NCBI RefSeq assembly: GCF_036964905.1
Contig: NZ_JBALHR010000014.1
Coordinates: forward strand, 27,032 to 91,031
Direction of reading: 5' to 3'
Length of the DNA: 64,000 nt
Origin: Gemmobacter denitrificans
Lineage (GTDB): Bacteria > Pseudomonadota > Alphaproteobacteria > Rhodobacterales > Rhodobacteraceae
The translations under genes were made by a program, and so were the position numbers. The notes under the pieces were generated by a model. The model did not search any database. It was given only the letters and a program-made list of their open reading frames with translations, and was not told where the DNA came from. Below, one piece after another: positions 56,491-64,000 of the stretch (position 1 is its first letter; each line of letters starts with the position of its first letter).

Positions 56491-58803
56491 TCAAAGTCGT
56501 TCGAGGCTGCGCCGAAGGGCCGCCAGCGCGGCATCACAATCCTGGGTGTCAAAGACCAGCGGCGGGCGCATCTTCACGATATTGCCGTGGACCCCTTCGC
56601 TTCCGGCAAGAGCGCCCTCGTCCCGCATGAGTTCAAGAAGGCGGCTTGTCTCGACCGGGGCGGGGGCGCGCGTTTCGCGGTCCAGCACAAGCTCCAGGCC
56701 GAAGACCAGACCCGTGCCGCGCACATCTCCGACAAGGGGAAACTGATCGGCCAGTTGCTTCAACCCGGCCTTGAACCGGTTGCCGGTCCCGGTTGCCCGC
56801 GCGACAAGATTGCGGTCGCGGATTTCGTCCAGCACGGCAATTCCGGCCGCACATGACACGTTGTTGCCCCCGAAAGTGGAAAAGAACGCGGTCTGTTCGA
56901 TGAAATGATCCAGAATCTCGGGCCGGGTCAGAACAACCCCGATCGGATGGCCATTGCCGGCGGGCTTGCCGATGGTGACGAAGTCCGGGGTGACGCCATG
57001 ATGCTGGTAGCCCCAGAAATGCTGGCCCATACGGCCAAAGCCGGATTGCACTTCGTCAGCAATGCAAAGCCCCCCTGCCGCGCGGACGCGCGCGAAAAGT
57101 TCGGCCACATAGCCGGGGCAGGGGTCCAGGACCCCATTTGTCAGAAACGCGCTGTCGGTGATGACGGCTGCGGGTTTCAGTCCGGCTTGGGCCAGGGACC
57201 GGATGGCGCGGTCGGCATCTTCGGCATAGCGGCGGCCAAGATCGGGGGTGCCGTGCCTGAACGGTCCGCGATAGCCGTCGGGGGCCAGGATCGTGCGGAC
57301 ATGGACCGGGGGCGTGGCATTGCGCAGGGCACTTGGGGACAGGGCATCAATGGCTTCGGTGATGCCGTGATAGGCAAATTCCTGCGTCAGCGCGCCTTGC
57401 TGCCCGGTCCAGGCCCGGGCCATCCGCCAGGCAATGTCGTTCGCCTCGGACCCGGAATTGACGAAGGCGCAGGCCGTGAGCGCGCCGCCGGTCAGCGCGC
57501 CAAGCCGTTCGGCGTAATCCAGAAGCTGTTCGCCCAGATACCGCGTGTTGGTATTGAGGATCCGGGTCTGCGTGGCGATGGCATCGGCCACCCGCGGGTT
57601 GCAGTGCCCGACGATGGGGACATTGTTGTACAGGTCCATGTAGCGGCGGCCTTCGGCGTCGAAGAGCCAGACCCCTTCGCCCCGCACCAGATGAAGCGGG
57701 GGATCGTAGAAGACATAGGGCCGCGACCCGAGCACCTTTTTGCGGCGTGCCATCAGCGTGGTTACGGACGGGCCGCCGACCGGTGCCGAAAGCCCGGCAG
57801 CGGCCCCGAAGATGGCTGTGGCCTTGTCGCGACCAAGGGTCAGGAAAGGGGCCAATCCTTGCGGCGCCCCGAAACCCGCATCGGCGATGTAATCAACCTC
57901 GTCCGCGTTTTCTGCGGCGCGGGTTGCGGTGATCAGGATCGTTGCAAGTTGCCGGGCCAGAGCGAGATCGTATAGCAGGTCGATTTCTTCGGGTTCGATC
58001 CGGCGGATGCCGGCATAGCCCCGGATCAGCGCCTGCCACATGGCCTGTGGCTGGTCGGTGTCGTGCAGGAAGTCGGCCATCGCATTGGACAGGTTCAGGA
58101 TCGCCGGCCCGTGGAACATGTCGCCAAAATCAATGATCCCTGCGATCCTGGTGTCATGATCGGCCATGATCACGTTGTGGCCATGGATGTCGCCATGGAT
58201 GACCTGGGCGGTCAGGTGGTCAAGCCTGCCCGAGGTTCGCGCCATCACCTCATGCAGAAGCCGCGTGATCTCGTCGGCTTGCGGGCCCAGATGCCGGGCC
58301 TTGGCGCACAGATGGTGCAGTTCACGGATGTCCCATAGCAGCGCCCGATTGCCGAGCGCGGGGTGGAAAAACCCCCGCATCCCGCGTTCGACCCGGGCGA
58401 TCATCGCCCCGATGCCGCGGAAGTCATCCGGGCCGAGCGCGCAATCCGACGCGATGCGCCCCGGCAGATACGAGACCGCAAAGGTGGCGTGGCAGGCTTC
58501 GCCTTGTCCTGCAATCAGCCGAAATCCTGCCCCGTCGGCGCTGCGGCGGACCTTGGGAAGCGGGATATCGGGCGCGGTCCGGGCCAGATGGTCGAGCGCG
58601 GCAACCTGCGCGTCGATCAGATCGGGGGCTTCCATTTCATTGGCGATCTTCAGCACCCAGTCGCCCGCGCCCCGGATCCGGAAATTCTGGTCGCGTTCGC
58701 TGTAAAGCGCGGTGATCTGGCCTGTCAGTCCGAAATGCGTGCGCGCAATGTCAGCGGCGGCCTCAGCGGTGAACCGGGGCGGGTTGGTGGCCAGAAACTT
58801 CAT
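56491..58803 (-). CDS. Fused small-molecule kinase and class III PLP phospholyase-type enzyme
   Basis: A 770-residue two-domain protein. Residues 1-335 are an aminoglycoside-phosphotransferase-fold kinase (catalytic loop QVIHGDIHGHNVIM near residue 205, metal site IAGIIDFGDMFHGP near residue 228). Residues about 355-770 are a class III PLP enzyme (FVNSGSEANDIAWRMA near residue 455, CIADEVQSGFGRMG near residue 580, cofactor Lys in TIGKPAGNGHPIG near residue 612). The second part resembles the separate enzyme at 7999-9291, and the kinase is the counterpart of 9288-10256. Fusion strongly suggests a phosphorylated intermediate passed between domains, which then loses phosphate and ammonia. It overlaps the P1 peptidase gene by 4 bp. 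Confidence 0.9.
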   Translation of the reverse strand: MKFLATNPPRFTAEAAADIARTHFGLTGQITALYSERDQNFRIRGAGDWVLKIANEMEAPDLIDAQVAALDHLARTAPDIPLPKVRRSADGAGFRLIAGQGEACHATFAVSYLPGRIASDCALGPDDFRGIGAMIARVERGMRGFFHPALGNRALLWDIRELHHLCAKARHLGPQADEITRLLHEVMARTSGRLDHLTAQVIHGDIHGHNVIMADHDTRIAGIIDFGDMFHGPAILNLSNAMADFLHDTDQPQAMWQALIRGYAGIRRIEPEEIDLLYDLALARQLATILITATRAAENADEVDYIADAGFGAPQGLAPFLTLGRDKATAIFGAAAGLSAPVGGPSVTTLMARRKKVLGSRPYVFYDPPLHLVRGEGVWLFDAEGRRYMDLYNNVPIVGHCNPRVADAIATQTRILNTNTRYLGEQLLDYAERLGALTGGALTACAFVNSGSEANDIAWRMARAWTGQQGALTQEFAYHGITEAIDALSPSALRNATPPVHVRTILAPDGYRGPFRHGTPDLGRRYAEDADRAIRSLAQAGLKPAAVITDSAFLTNGVLDPCPGYVAELFARVRAAGGLCIADEVQSGFGRMGQHFWGYQHHGVTPDFVTIGKPAGNGHPIGVVLTRPEILDHFIEQTAFFSTFGGNNVSCAAGIAVLDEIRDRNLVARATGTGNRFKAGLKQLADQFPLVGDVRGTGLVFGLELVLDRETRAPAPVETSRLLELMRDEGALAGSEGVHGNIVKMRPPLVFDTQDCDAALAALRRSLERL

Positions 58804-59900
58804 GGCCCGACCTGATCTGTGCCCCGCATATGCCGGGCCATGATCCGGCAGAGGGCGGCCGTATCTATGGCGGGGCAGATCTCGCCCTCGGGTTTGACGC
58901 AGGGCACGTCTTCGCCTTGCACGATGGCGTTGATGACGCTTTCATCGACGGCCTGGACCGCGGCTTCGTAGACCGGGTCCATCTCTTCCCAGTTCAGGCT
59001 GTGGCGCGTCACGATCGGGCCGAGTTGCTGCGGTTCGGCCATCGGATCGGCCACCGAAAAGGCAAGGAAGATGTCGCCCGAGGAATTGCCTCCGGGCGAA
59101 CCCGAGCGGCTGATGCCAAGTGCCGCCCGCTTTGCCAGACCCCGCAGCAGCGCATCGGACAGGGGCGCGTCGGTCGCGAGGATGACGATGATCGAACCGG
59201 TCTCCTTGCCCGTGTCGCGGAAGGGCTGTTCAAGCGGCATCGCCTTGCCGACCGGAACCCCCAGAACCGTGAACCAGTCGCGGATACCATAATTGGCCTG
59301 CACCAGTGCAGCGACGGTATAGGTTGCCCCGCCCACAGTGACCTGGCGCGAGGATGTGCCGGTCCCGCCCTTGAATTCGTAGGCGATCATGCCGTTGCCG
59401 CCCCCGACCGAACCTTCCGCGACGGGGCCGGACGCAGCCGCATCCAGCGCGGCTACGGCGTGTTCGGGTTTGACATGCAAGGCGTTGATGTCGTTCAGCA
59501 CCCCGTCATAGGTTTCGGCGACGATCGGCATCGCCCAGGCGTAGCGGTCGCGGAAATGGGTGTCATAGGTCCGGATCATCCATTCAACCGCGCCATGGTG
59601 ACAGGCGCCGATGCCATGGGTGTTGGTGATCAGGATCGGGCCAACGAAGTACCCGGCGGCGTTGACCCAATGCACACCCGTCATTTCGCCATTGCCGTTC
59701 AGGGCGTAGAACCCGGCCCAGACCGGCTGGGGGCTGCCCGTGTCGGGGCGCGGTAGGATTGCGGTGACGCCGGTCCGCATCTTCTTGCCCGGATCGGTAA
59801 GCGTCGTGAACCCGACCCGAACCCCGGCCACATCGGTGATGGCATTGTTGGGGCCCGGGAAGGGCAGGCCAAGTTCGCGCGCGCGGGGTTTCCGGGTCAT
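58800..59900 (-). CDS. P1-family aminopeptidase (DmpA/BapA type)
   Basis: A 366-residue Ntn-type hydrolase that matures by self-cleavage. Seen: ELGLPFPGPNNAITDVAGVRVG at the start (first part ELGLPFPGPNNAI), EGSVGGGNGMIAYEFKGG near residue 200, and the self-processing site GGTGTSSRQV, where the new N-terminal Ser is the nucleophile. The C-terminal half has RSGSPGGNSSGDIFLAFS. The family cleaves small peptides with D- or beta-amino N-termini, or amides. The start at 59900 is chosen over the longer frame because it matches family length. It heads an operon with the fused kinase-lyase, so its product may feed that enzyme. Confidence 0.9.
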   Translation of the reverse strand: MTRKPRARELGLPFPGPNNAITDVAGVRVGFTTLTDPGKKMRTGVTAILPRPDTGSPQPVWAGFYALNGNGEMTGVHWVNAAGYFVGPILITNTHGIGACHHGAVEWMIRTYDTHFRDRYAWAMPIVAETYDGVLNDINALHVKPEHAVAALDAAASGPVAEGSVGGGNGMIAYEFKGGTGTSSRQVTVGGATYTVAALVQANYGIRDWFTVLGVPVGKAMPLEQPFRDTGKETGSIIVILATDAPLSDALLRGLAKRAALGISRSGSPGGNSSGDIFLAFSVADPMAEPQQLGPIVTRHSLNWEEMDPVYEAAVQAVDESVINAIVQGEDVPCVKPEGEICPAIDTAALCRIMARHMRGTDQVGP

Positions 59901-60052
59901 CGGTCGGTCCTTTGTGGTCGGTCTGGTGGCAGCAGATAGGGCGACCGTCGTCAGGCGTGCGAGGACGCGGACCCGCCGCCGATCGGGTCTTGGTGTGACG
60001 TGCATGCTAGGCCGGTGGTGGCCTTCGCGTCACGCGCGGAAGCGGCTTGGGC

Positions 60053-60083
60053 ATGGTGCTGATTTGCCTGACATCAGCACCAT
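60053..60083. promoter_or_regulatory. Long inverted repeat between the P1 peptidase and XRE regulator genes
   Basis: ATGGTGCTGAT and ATCAGCACCAT are perfect 11-bp arms around 9 bp, in the 337-bp divergent gap (59901-60237). A good candidate operator for the adjacent regulator. The rest of the gap shows nothing else recognisable. Confidence 0.6.
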
Positions 60084-60237
60084 ATCGCATAAGAATCAGG
60101 TCGAGGTGCTGCCGGATCAAGGCCACATTGGCACCCGGCATCGCCAGCCTGACAAACCCCGCCCCATGGGGATGGGTCGGGGTGTCGCGTACCGGCTACC
60201 AACGCGGCGATACACAAGGCGCAGCAAGGAGTTCGCC

Positions 60238-61050
60238 ATGTCCAGCAAAGATCTCGGCCCGAATCTCAGGTTGCTGTGCAGTTATGGCCGGTCGATATCG
60301 GCGATCTGTCGGCAGGCTAGGATCAATCGTCATCAGTTGCAGCGCTATCTGAACGGATCGGCGGCACCATCCCTGCACACACTGCGCCGTCTGTGCGATT
60401 TCTTTGGCGTCGAGGAACATGAAATCCTGTTGCCCGAGCGCGAATTCGCGGCGCTGGTCAAGGTGCACCCGCCGCAACTGGCCCGCAGTCGCGACCGGAT
60501 TTCCGAATACATGGCCGGTTTCATCGAAGGGCAGGACCTGAAACAGGCGGCGCATTATGTGGGCTACTATCACGGGTATTTTCAGCCAAACCGCCAGATT
60601 CCGGAGGTTCAACGCGTGCTGATCCGGATCACGCTGGAGGACAACTGCCTTGTCACCAAGACGATGGAATTCTATCGCAGCGGAACGGCAGGTTTACCGA
60701 AAGTCGTGAAATATGAAGGGATTGCCTACCCTTCGCGATCGACGCTGACCATGATCGAGCGACGCCCGCAAGAAACGAGCTCGACCTTCTTCACCGTCCT
60801 GTACGGTGCCAGCGAAGGCGCGCTGACCTTTCTGTCCGGTCTGGTTCTGGGTGTCGCGCCGGACAGTTCGCGCGATATCTATGCGCTGCGGACGTGCTGG
60901 CGCTATCTGGGGCGCAACATCGACATGCGCGCGGCGCTGAGGGCGTGCGGGCAGTTTCCCAGCAATAGCCCCGAGATCGGCAGTTACATTCGCTACTGCA
61001 CGCAGAACGATCTGAGTGCCGGAGAAGAGTTCTTCGCGCCGCACTTTTAG
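60238..61050 (+). CDS. XRE-type helix-turn-helix regulator
   Basis: A 270-residue regulator. The N-terminal helix-turn-helix is visible as YGRSISAICRQARINRHQLQ followed by RYLNGSAAPSLHTLRRLCDFFGV (residues about 15-60). The remaining 200 residues form an uncharacterised domain rich in aromatic residues (AAHYVGYYHGYFQPN near residue 105) with no known ligand. The ATG at 60238 has AAGGAG about 8 bp upstream. It is divergent from the P1 peptidase operon and upstream of the cupin and amidase genes, so it probably controls both sides. Confidence 0.85.
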   Translation: MSSKDLGPNLRLLCSYGRSISAICRQARINRHQLQRYLNGSAAPSLHTLRRLCDFFGVEEHEILLPEREFAALVKVHPPQLARSRDRISEYMAGFIEGQDLKQAAHYVGYYHGYFQPNRQIPEVQRVLIRITLEDNCLVTKTMEFYRSGTAGLPKVVKYEGIAYPSRSTLTMIERRPQETSSTFFTVLYGASEGALTFLSGLVLGVAPDSSRDIYALRTCWRYLGRNIDMRAALRACGQFPSNSPEIGSYIRYCTQNDLSAGEEFFAPHF

Positions 61051-61063
61051 CGCTTTGTGCGAC

Positions 61064-61083
61064 TTGGTGCTGCGGCGCACCAA
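61064..61083. promoter_or_regulatory. Inverted repeat upstream of the cupin gene
   Basis: TTGGTGC-N6-GCACCAA, perfect 7-bp arms, 14 bp after the regulator stop. It shares the TGGTGC/GCACCA half-sites with the repeat at 60053-60083. Could be an operator or a weak terminator. Confidence 0.45.
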
Positions 61084-61179
61084 AGCTGCACAGGCGCAAC
61101 GGTCTTTGCCGATTGTCCCGGCCCGATCCGCGCGACTAGCATGACTGTACACCGAAAGGATCGGCAGGAGGCAAAGCGC

Positions 61180-61542
61180 ATGGCGCAGTCGCATGGGATG
61201 ATGACGAAGGATGCAGATGGCCGGATGGAGGCTTGTGCCTTTGCCAACCCCGAAAATGTTCTGCGCGGCGTGCCGGACGAGCGCGCGTTTGTCCATCTGG
61301 CTTCGGCGGACGGAACCACGATGATCGGGGTATGGGATTGCGGAGCCTATGCCGAGCGGCTGATCGACTATCCCTATAACGAGATGTGCAGCGTCATCGA
61401 AGGTGCCGTCGAGATCACGGCAGATGGCAGCGACATGGTGACCTACCGCGCGGGCGACACCTTCTTCATGGCGAAGGGCTTCACCGGTCTGTGGGAATCG
61501 CATGGGCGCTTTCGCAAGTATTTCATGATCAGCCCTGGTTGA
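61180..61542 (+). CDS. Cupin-domain protein (EutQ-like/cupin_3)
   Basis: A 120-residue single-cupin protein. IGVWDCGAYAERLIDYPYNEMCSVIEGAVEIT (residues about 40-72, key part YNEMCSVIEGAVEIT) and YRAGDTFFMAKGFTGLWES near residue 95 form the two cupin motifs. The usual metal His residues are mostly missing (Tyr, Glu and Lys at those places), as in the cupin_3 group. I place the start at 61180, preceded by AGGAGG at the right distance, rather than the ATG at 61141. No function can be named; it may bind a metabolite of the neighbouring amidase or aminopeptidase pathway. Confidence 0.8.
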   Translation: MAQSHGMMTKDADGRMEACAFANPENVLRGVPDERAFVHLASADGTTMIGVWDCGAYAERLIDYPYNEMCSVIEGAVEITADGSDMVTYRAGDTFFMAKGFTGLWESHGRFRKYFMISPG

Positions 61543-61661
61543 CGGGGCCTTGGCCGATACCCTTTCCACCCATCATCCACGCCACATACCGCAGTGCACC
61601 GGCGATGCCATCCGCGCGCGATATTCGCGCGACTGGCGCGCAGCCATATGGGATACCCGGA

Positions 61662-63128
61662 ATGAAGAACGTCAAAGCTGCCCTTACGCCCGAAGAATAT
61701 GCCAAGTGTGACGGCACCGAACTGGCCCGGCTGATCGCAGCGGGCGAGGTTACGGTGGCCGAAGTCACCGCTTCGGCACGGGCCGCCATCGACCGCGTGA
61801 ACCCGACGCTGAACGCGATCATCGAACTTTACGAAGACCGTTTCGCCCAGCCGGAGGAGGGGCTTGCCCATGGTCCGATGCGCGGCGTTCCCTTCCTCAT
61901 CAAGGATGTTTCTGACCATTTCGGGGGGCGCAAGATGGAAAACGGGTCGCGCCTGTCCCAAGGCTATGTCGTGCCCGAGGATGACCACTATGCCGAGATG
62001 ATCAAGGCCACGGGCGTCAATCTTGTCGGCCGCAGCGCCACGCCGGAATTCTCGATGTCGCTGACCACCGCCACGCTTTTGAACGGCGAAACGCACAATC
62101 CCTGGAAACTTGGCTATTCCACCTCCGGTTCGTCAGGCGGGGCCGGATCGGCGGTTGCATCGGGCATGGTGCCGATTGCCCATTCCTCTGACATCGGGGG
62201 GTCCACCCGGGGGCCGGCGGCCTGGTGCGGGACGGTCGGCCTGCATCCGTCACGCGGGCGGGTTTCGACCGGGCCGGGGATGAGTGAATCCGGCGATGGG
62301 CTGGCGCAATCTTCGGTTCTGACGCGAACAATGCGCGACACGGCGGTGATGCTGGATGCAATCTCGATCCCGCAGCCCGGCGATCCGTTCATCCTGCGCA
62401 AGCCCGACCAACCCTATACCAGCTTTCTGCGCGGAGACGGTCCCCGGCTGAAGATCGGCTTTTCGACCGACCCGCTCCTGCCCAGTCCCGTTGACCCGGA
62501 GGTCGCAGAAACCGTGCGCCAAACGGCGCGTGTTCTGGAAGGGCTGGGACATCATGTGACCGAAAGCGCCCCGAAATTCGATCAGGTCGCGATGAATCTG
62601 ATGCTGACAGACCTGTGGTACTTCGAATTCGACAAGTATCTTGATTGGCTGGGCGAACGCGCCGGCCGCAAGGTCAGCCCCGATACCGTGGAAAAGGCGT
62701 CCTGGAACTTCTACAACTTTGCCAAGGAGCGGTCGGTTGACGCCTATCTTCGTGCGCTTGAGGAACTCAATACCTATCGCCGCCAGATCGGCCGATGGTT
62801 TGCCAGCCATGATATCTGGCTGTCACCGACCTGCGCACAGGTTTCGCAGCCCAATGCCAATTACGGCATGAACCTTGACATCCCGCCACTGGAGTTCCTT
62901 TTGCATGAGGATCATCCCTGCCAGTTCATGGTCTGGGTCAATACCTGTGGAGTTCCGGCCATCTCGCTGCCGCTTGGCCATCATACGAACGGGCTGCCCA
63001 TCGGGGTGCAGCTTGCGGCCAAGTCGGGACATGAAGAACAGCTGATTGGCCTTGGTGCCGAGCTTGAGCAAGCCATGCCCTGGTCCAGCCGCCACCCGCC
63101 GATGCATGTTGCCAACATCATCGTCTGA
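61662..63128 (+). CDS. Amidase-signature hydrolase
   Basis: A 488-residue amidase-signature enzyme. The Ser-cisSer-Lys triad is visible: Lys in FLIKDVSDHFGG near residue 82, Ser in STSGSSGGAGSAVASG near residue 158, and the nucleophile Ser in SSDIGGSTRGPAAW near residue 181. The family hydrolyses amides, carbamates or glutamyl-tRNA amides. The ATG at 61662 gives the normal N-terminus; the frame is open 92 codons further back but overlaps the cupin gene. It is 119 bp downstream of the cupin gene. With the P1 peptidase it suggests breakdown of an amide-bearing compound. Confidence 0.9.
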   Translation: MKNVKAALTPEEYAKCDGTELARLIAAGEVTVAEVTASARAAIDRVNPTLNAIIELYEDRFAQPEEGLAHGPMRGVPFLIKDVSDHFGGRKMENGSRLSQGYVVPEDDHYAEMIKATGVNLVGRSATPEFSMSLTTATLLNGETHNPWKLGYSTSGSSGGAGSAVASGMVPIAHSSDIGGSTRGPAAWCGTVGLHPSRGRVSTGPGMSESGDGLAQSSVLTRTMRDTAVMLDAISIPQPGDPFILRKPDQPYTSFLRGDGPRLKIGFSTDPLLPSPVDPEVAETVRQTARVLEGLGHHVTESAPKFDQVAMNLMLTDLWYFEFDKYLDWLGERAGRKVSPDTVEKASWNFYNFAKERSVDAYLRALEELNTYRRQIGRWFASHDIWLSPTCAQVSQPNANYGMNLDIPPLEFLLHEDHPCQFMVWVNTCGVPAISLPLGHHTNGLPIGVQLAAKSGHEEQLIGLGAELEQAMPWSSRHPPMHVANIIV

Positions 63129-63321
63129 CAATGGCCTGAGATGGCGAGGCCTGCGTCACAGATTGCGCTTCATGGCCAGTTCACCATGCGAGGGGGGGTA
63201 TGGAAACCGCCTATAACCCTCTGAAGATACTCGTTTGTCGCAACCGAAAATTGAATCTACCCGACCCAATACGAGAAATCTGCTAAGGATAGTTATGTAA
63301 TATATTGATTTCATTGTACAA
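63129..63321. other. AT-rich non-coding spacer at the edge of a gene-remnant zone
   Basis: The composition drops sharply from about 63200 on (for example AGTTATGTAATATATTGATT). No gene or clear repeat is recognised. It marks the border between the intact amidase gene and the fragments that follow. Confidence 0.6.
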
Positions 63322-63540
63322 TCATTCCTTCCAGAATCCGGGCCGCGCGGCATAGTCCGCACCGAAGGCATTGAGTCCCGCCTGACCGCCGCCAAGCGCC
63401 GTCAGCAAAGGCCCGAGCGCCTTCAGATCAACATTGAGAACGGTCGAGCCGCGTGGAGAGCGTGACAGGACCAGATGCTGGCCCGGGATCGAGTTCAGGA
63501 TGAAATTCAGCTCGCCATCAGTCAGGCGGAAGCTGTCATA
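63322..63540 (-). pseudogene. C-terminal fragment of a VirB4/TrbE-type conjugation ATPase
   Basis: The last 72 residues of a leftward frame read YDSFRLTDGELNFILNSIPG, then LVLSRSPRGSTVLNVDL and GADYAARPGFW. The order (FxLt...E...il..ip...yllS..G...l.l.L) is that of the VirB4 C-terminus. The preceding codons in the same frame belong to a transposase remnant, so the ATPase is truncated at about 63540. It hints that a conjugative transfer region once lay here. Confidence 0.5.
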
Positions 63541-63579
63541 GTCGCTTGAGCCTGCTTTACCTAGGGGAAGAAAAGCTGG

Positions 63580-63669
63580 TTTCTTGCCACGAACGCCACG
63601 ATCCGCCGCCGTCTTCATGTTGTCGTAGATGCCCCGACCAGGGACGCTGCCGAAGACCCGGAAGGGCAA
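63580..63669 (-). pseudogene. Internal fragment of an IS21-family IstA transposase
   Basis: About 30 residues read FRVFGSVPGRGIYDNMKTAADR followed by VRGKK (key part GRGIYDNMKTA). This is the conserved IstA segment just after the second catalytic Asp region, FGGVPRRGIYDNMKTAVD in full-length proteins. No istB and no IS ends are seen, so it is a scrap. Confidence 0.6.
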
Positions 63670-63673
63670 TTTC

Positions 63674-63808
63674 ATGGGGCTGTACTGCGACGGCAGCTGG
63701 TGCTTCAAGATCGACATGACCGATATTCACGAGGTCGAGAATGGCCAGATCGTCCGGGTGCATCACCTCGAGGACCGGGCCACTGCGCTACGCCAGCTCA
63801 AGGGTTGC
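63674..63808 (+). pseudogene. C-terminal fragment of an NTF2-like/SnoaL-type protein
   Basis: About 45 residues carry FKIDMTDIHEVENGQIV and HHLEDRATALRQL, the typical closing strands of ester-cyclase-like NTF2 proteins. The N-terminal part is replaced by the antisense of the IstA fragment, and the frame runs on past the expected end, so the gene is broken on both sides. Confidence 0.6.
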
Positions 63809-63854
63809 GAGAAACGGCGCACGCCAACGCGCCGTAGGGTTCAAGGAGATACGC

Positions 63855-63926
63855 GTGACAACCACGAGTCCGAAACCCATTCCCACGTGGTTCAAGTGGT
63901 TTTTGACGATCTGGATGGTGTTGTAG
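63855..63926 (+). pseudogene. Small membrane-protein gene truncated after 23 codons
   Basis: A GTG start with AAGGAG 6 bp upstream begins VTTTSPKPIPTWFKWFLT and enters a hydrophobic segment, then stops at TAG (63924-63926). The stop is created exactly where a possible insertion-sequence end (GGGTCAGGACCC) begins, so the gene was probably cut by insertion. Confidence 0.5.
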
Positions 63927-64000
63927 GGTCAGGACCCATTGAATTGCTTGAGGCCGCCGCCGCTGCGTGATTCAAGGCCCCTGAGCTACGGGGGTGTTCA
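63926..64000. mobile_element. Possible left end of an insertion sequence (runs off the window)
   Basis: GGGTCAGGACCC at 63926-63937 is an inverted repeat of the kind seen at ends of IS5-like elements, preceded by TA, a common target for that family. No transposase is visible within the remaining 63 bp. Assignment rests on the truncated gene and this terminal-repeat-like sequence only. Confidence 0.35.

Noticed and set aside
63156..63395. A 79-codon minus-strand frame over the AT-rich spacer
   Set aside because: No domain and no ribosome site, and it overlaps the VirB4-like fragment in another frame.
1..64000. CRISPR arrays, tRNA and rRNA genes, phage genes, toxin-antitoxin pairs
   Set aside because: Looked for on reading through and none seen. 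A dedicated scan would be needed to exclude very short or degenerate cases.

Overview
The window is GC-rich (mid-60s percent by eye) and alphaproteobacterial. It carries a complete repABC replication/partition locus (34.3-37.8 kb), three citrate- or glycerol-3-phosphate-type uptake systems and tightly packed catabolic operons with 4-nt stop/start overlaps. This points to a large plasmid or chromid of a Rhodobacterales (Rhodobacter/Paracoccus-like) bacterium. No tRNA, rRNA or CRISPR array was seen.

Layout. 0-12 kb: an IclR-controlled catabolic regulon. Leftward genes encode an aldehyde dehydrogenase, a HAD hydrolase and a class III aminotransferase; rightward genes encode TctCBA uptake, a phospholyase-type class III aminotransferase, a small-molecule kinase, a Tm-1-like protein and an SRPBCC protein. 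12-17 kb: envelope and housekeeping genes and a DgcA-type demethylating flavoenzyme. 17-25.5 kb: a TctDE two-component system divergent from a second tripartite transporter with fused TctA-TctB, followed by an isopropylmalate-dehydrogenase-like enzyme, a PrpF/oxalomesaconate-tautomerase-like isomerase and a 2-hydroxyacid dehydrogenase. 25.7-27.2 kb: a lower-GC isochorismatase/GlxA-regulator pair. 27.4-31.6 kb: AbrB-type permease divergent from a GntR regulator and TcuAB (tricarballylate oxidation). 31.7-34.2 kb: an MbnP/MbnH copper/di-haem pair. 34.2-37.8 kb: repABC with antisense RNA, parS and origin signals. 37.8-46.6 kb: a methyl-sulfur cluster (Lrp regulator, methionine gamma-lyase, DmdA-like demethylase, second Lrp regulator, MdeB-like 2-oxobutyrate dehydrogenase E1) interrupted by three unrelated genes. 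46.6-50.9 kb: a probable lipid A decoration cluster. 51-56.3 kb: a Ugp-type ABC operon with a phosphodiesterase-fold enzyme. 56.5-63.1 kb: a fused kinase-phospholyase, P1 aminopeptidase, XRE regulator, cupin and amidase. 63.1-64 kb: fragments of VirB4, IstA and an NTF2-like protein, a truncated small gene and a possible IS end.

How it fits together. The 0-12 kb and 56-63 kb blocks each carry a kinase plus phospholyase-like PLP enzyme, split in one and fused in the other, suggesting two routes that phosphorylate an amino alcohol and then eliminate phosphate and ammonia. The 17-31 kb stretch reads as a tricarboxylate uptake, isomerisation and oxidation region. Three sites upstream of the methyl-sulfur genes share the pattern GCTGGCA-N11-AAATnGCAA, two of them at nearly identical distance from the start codons of mdeA and mdeB. 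A strong hairpin follows the binding-protein gene in all three uptake operons.
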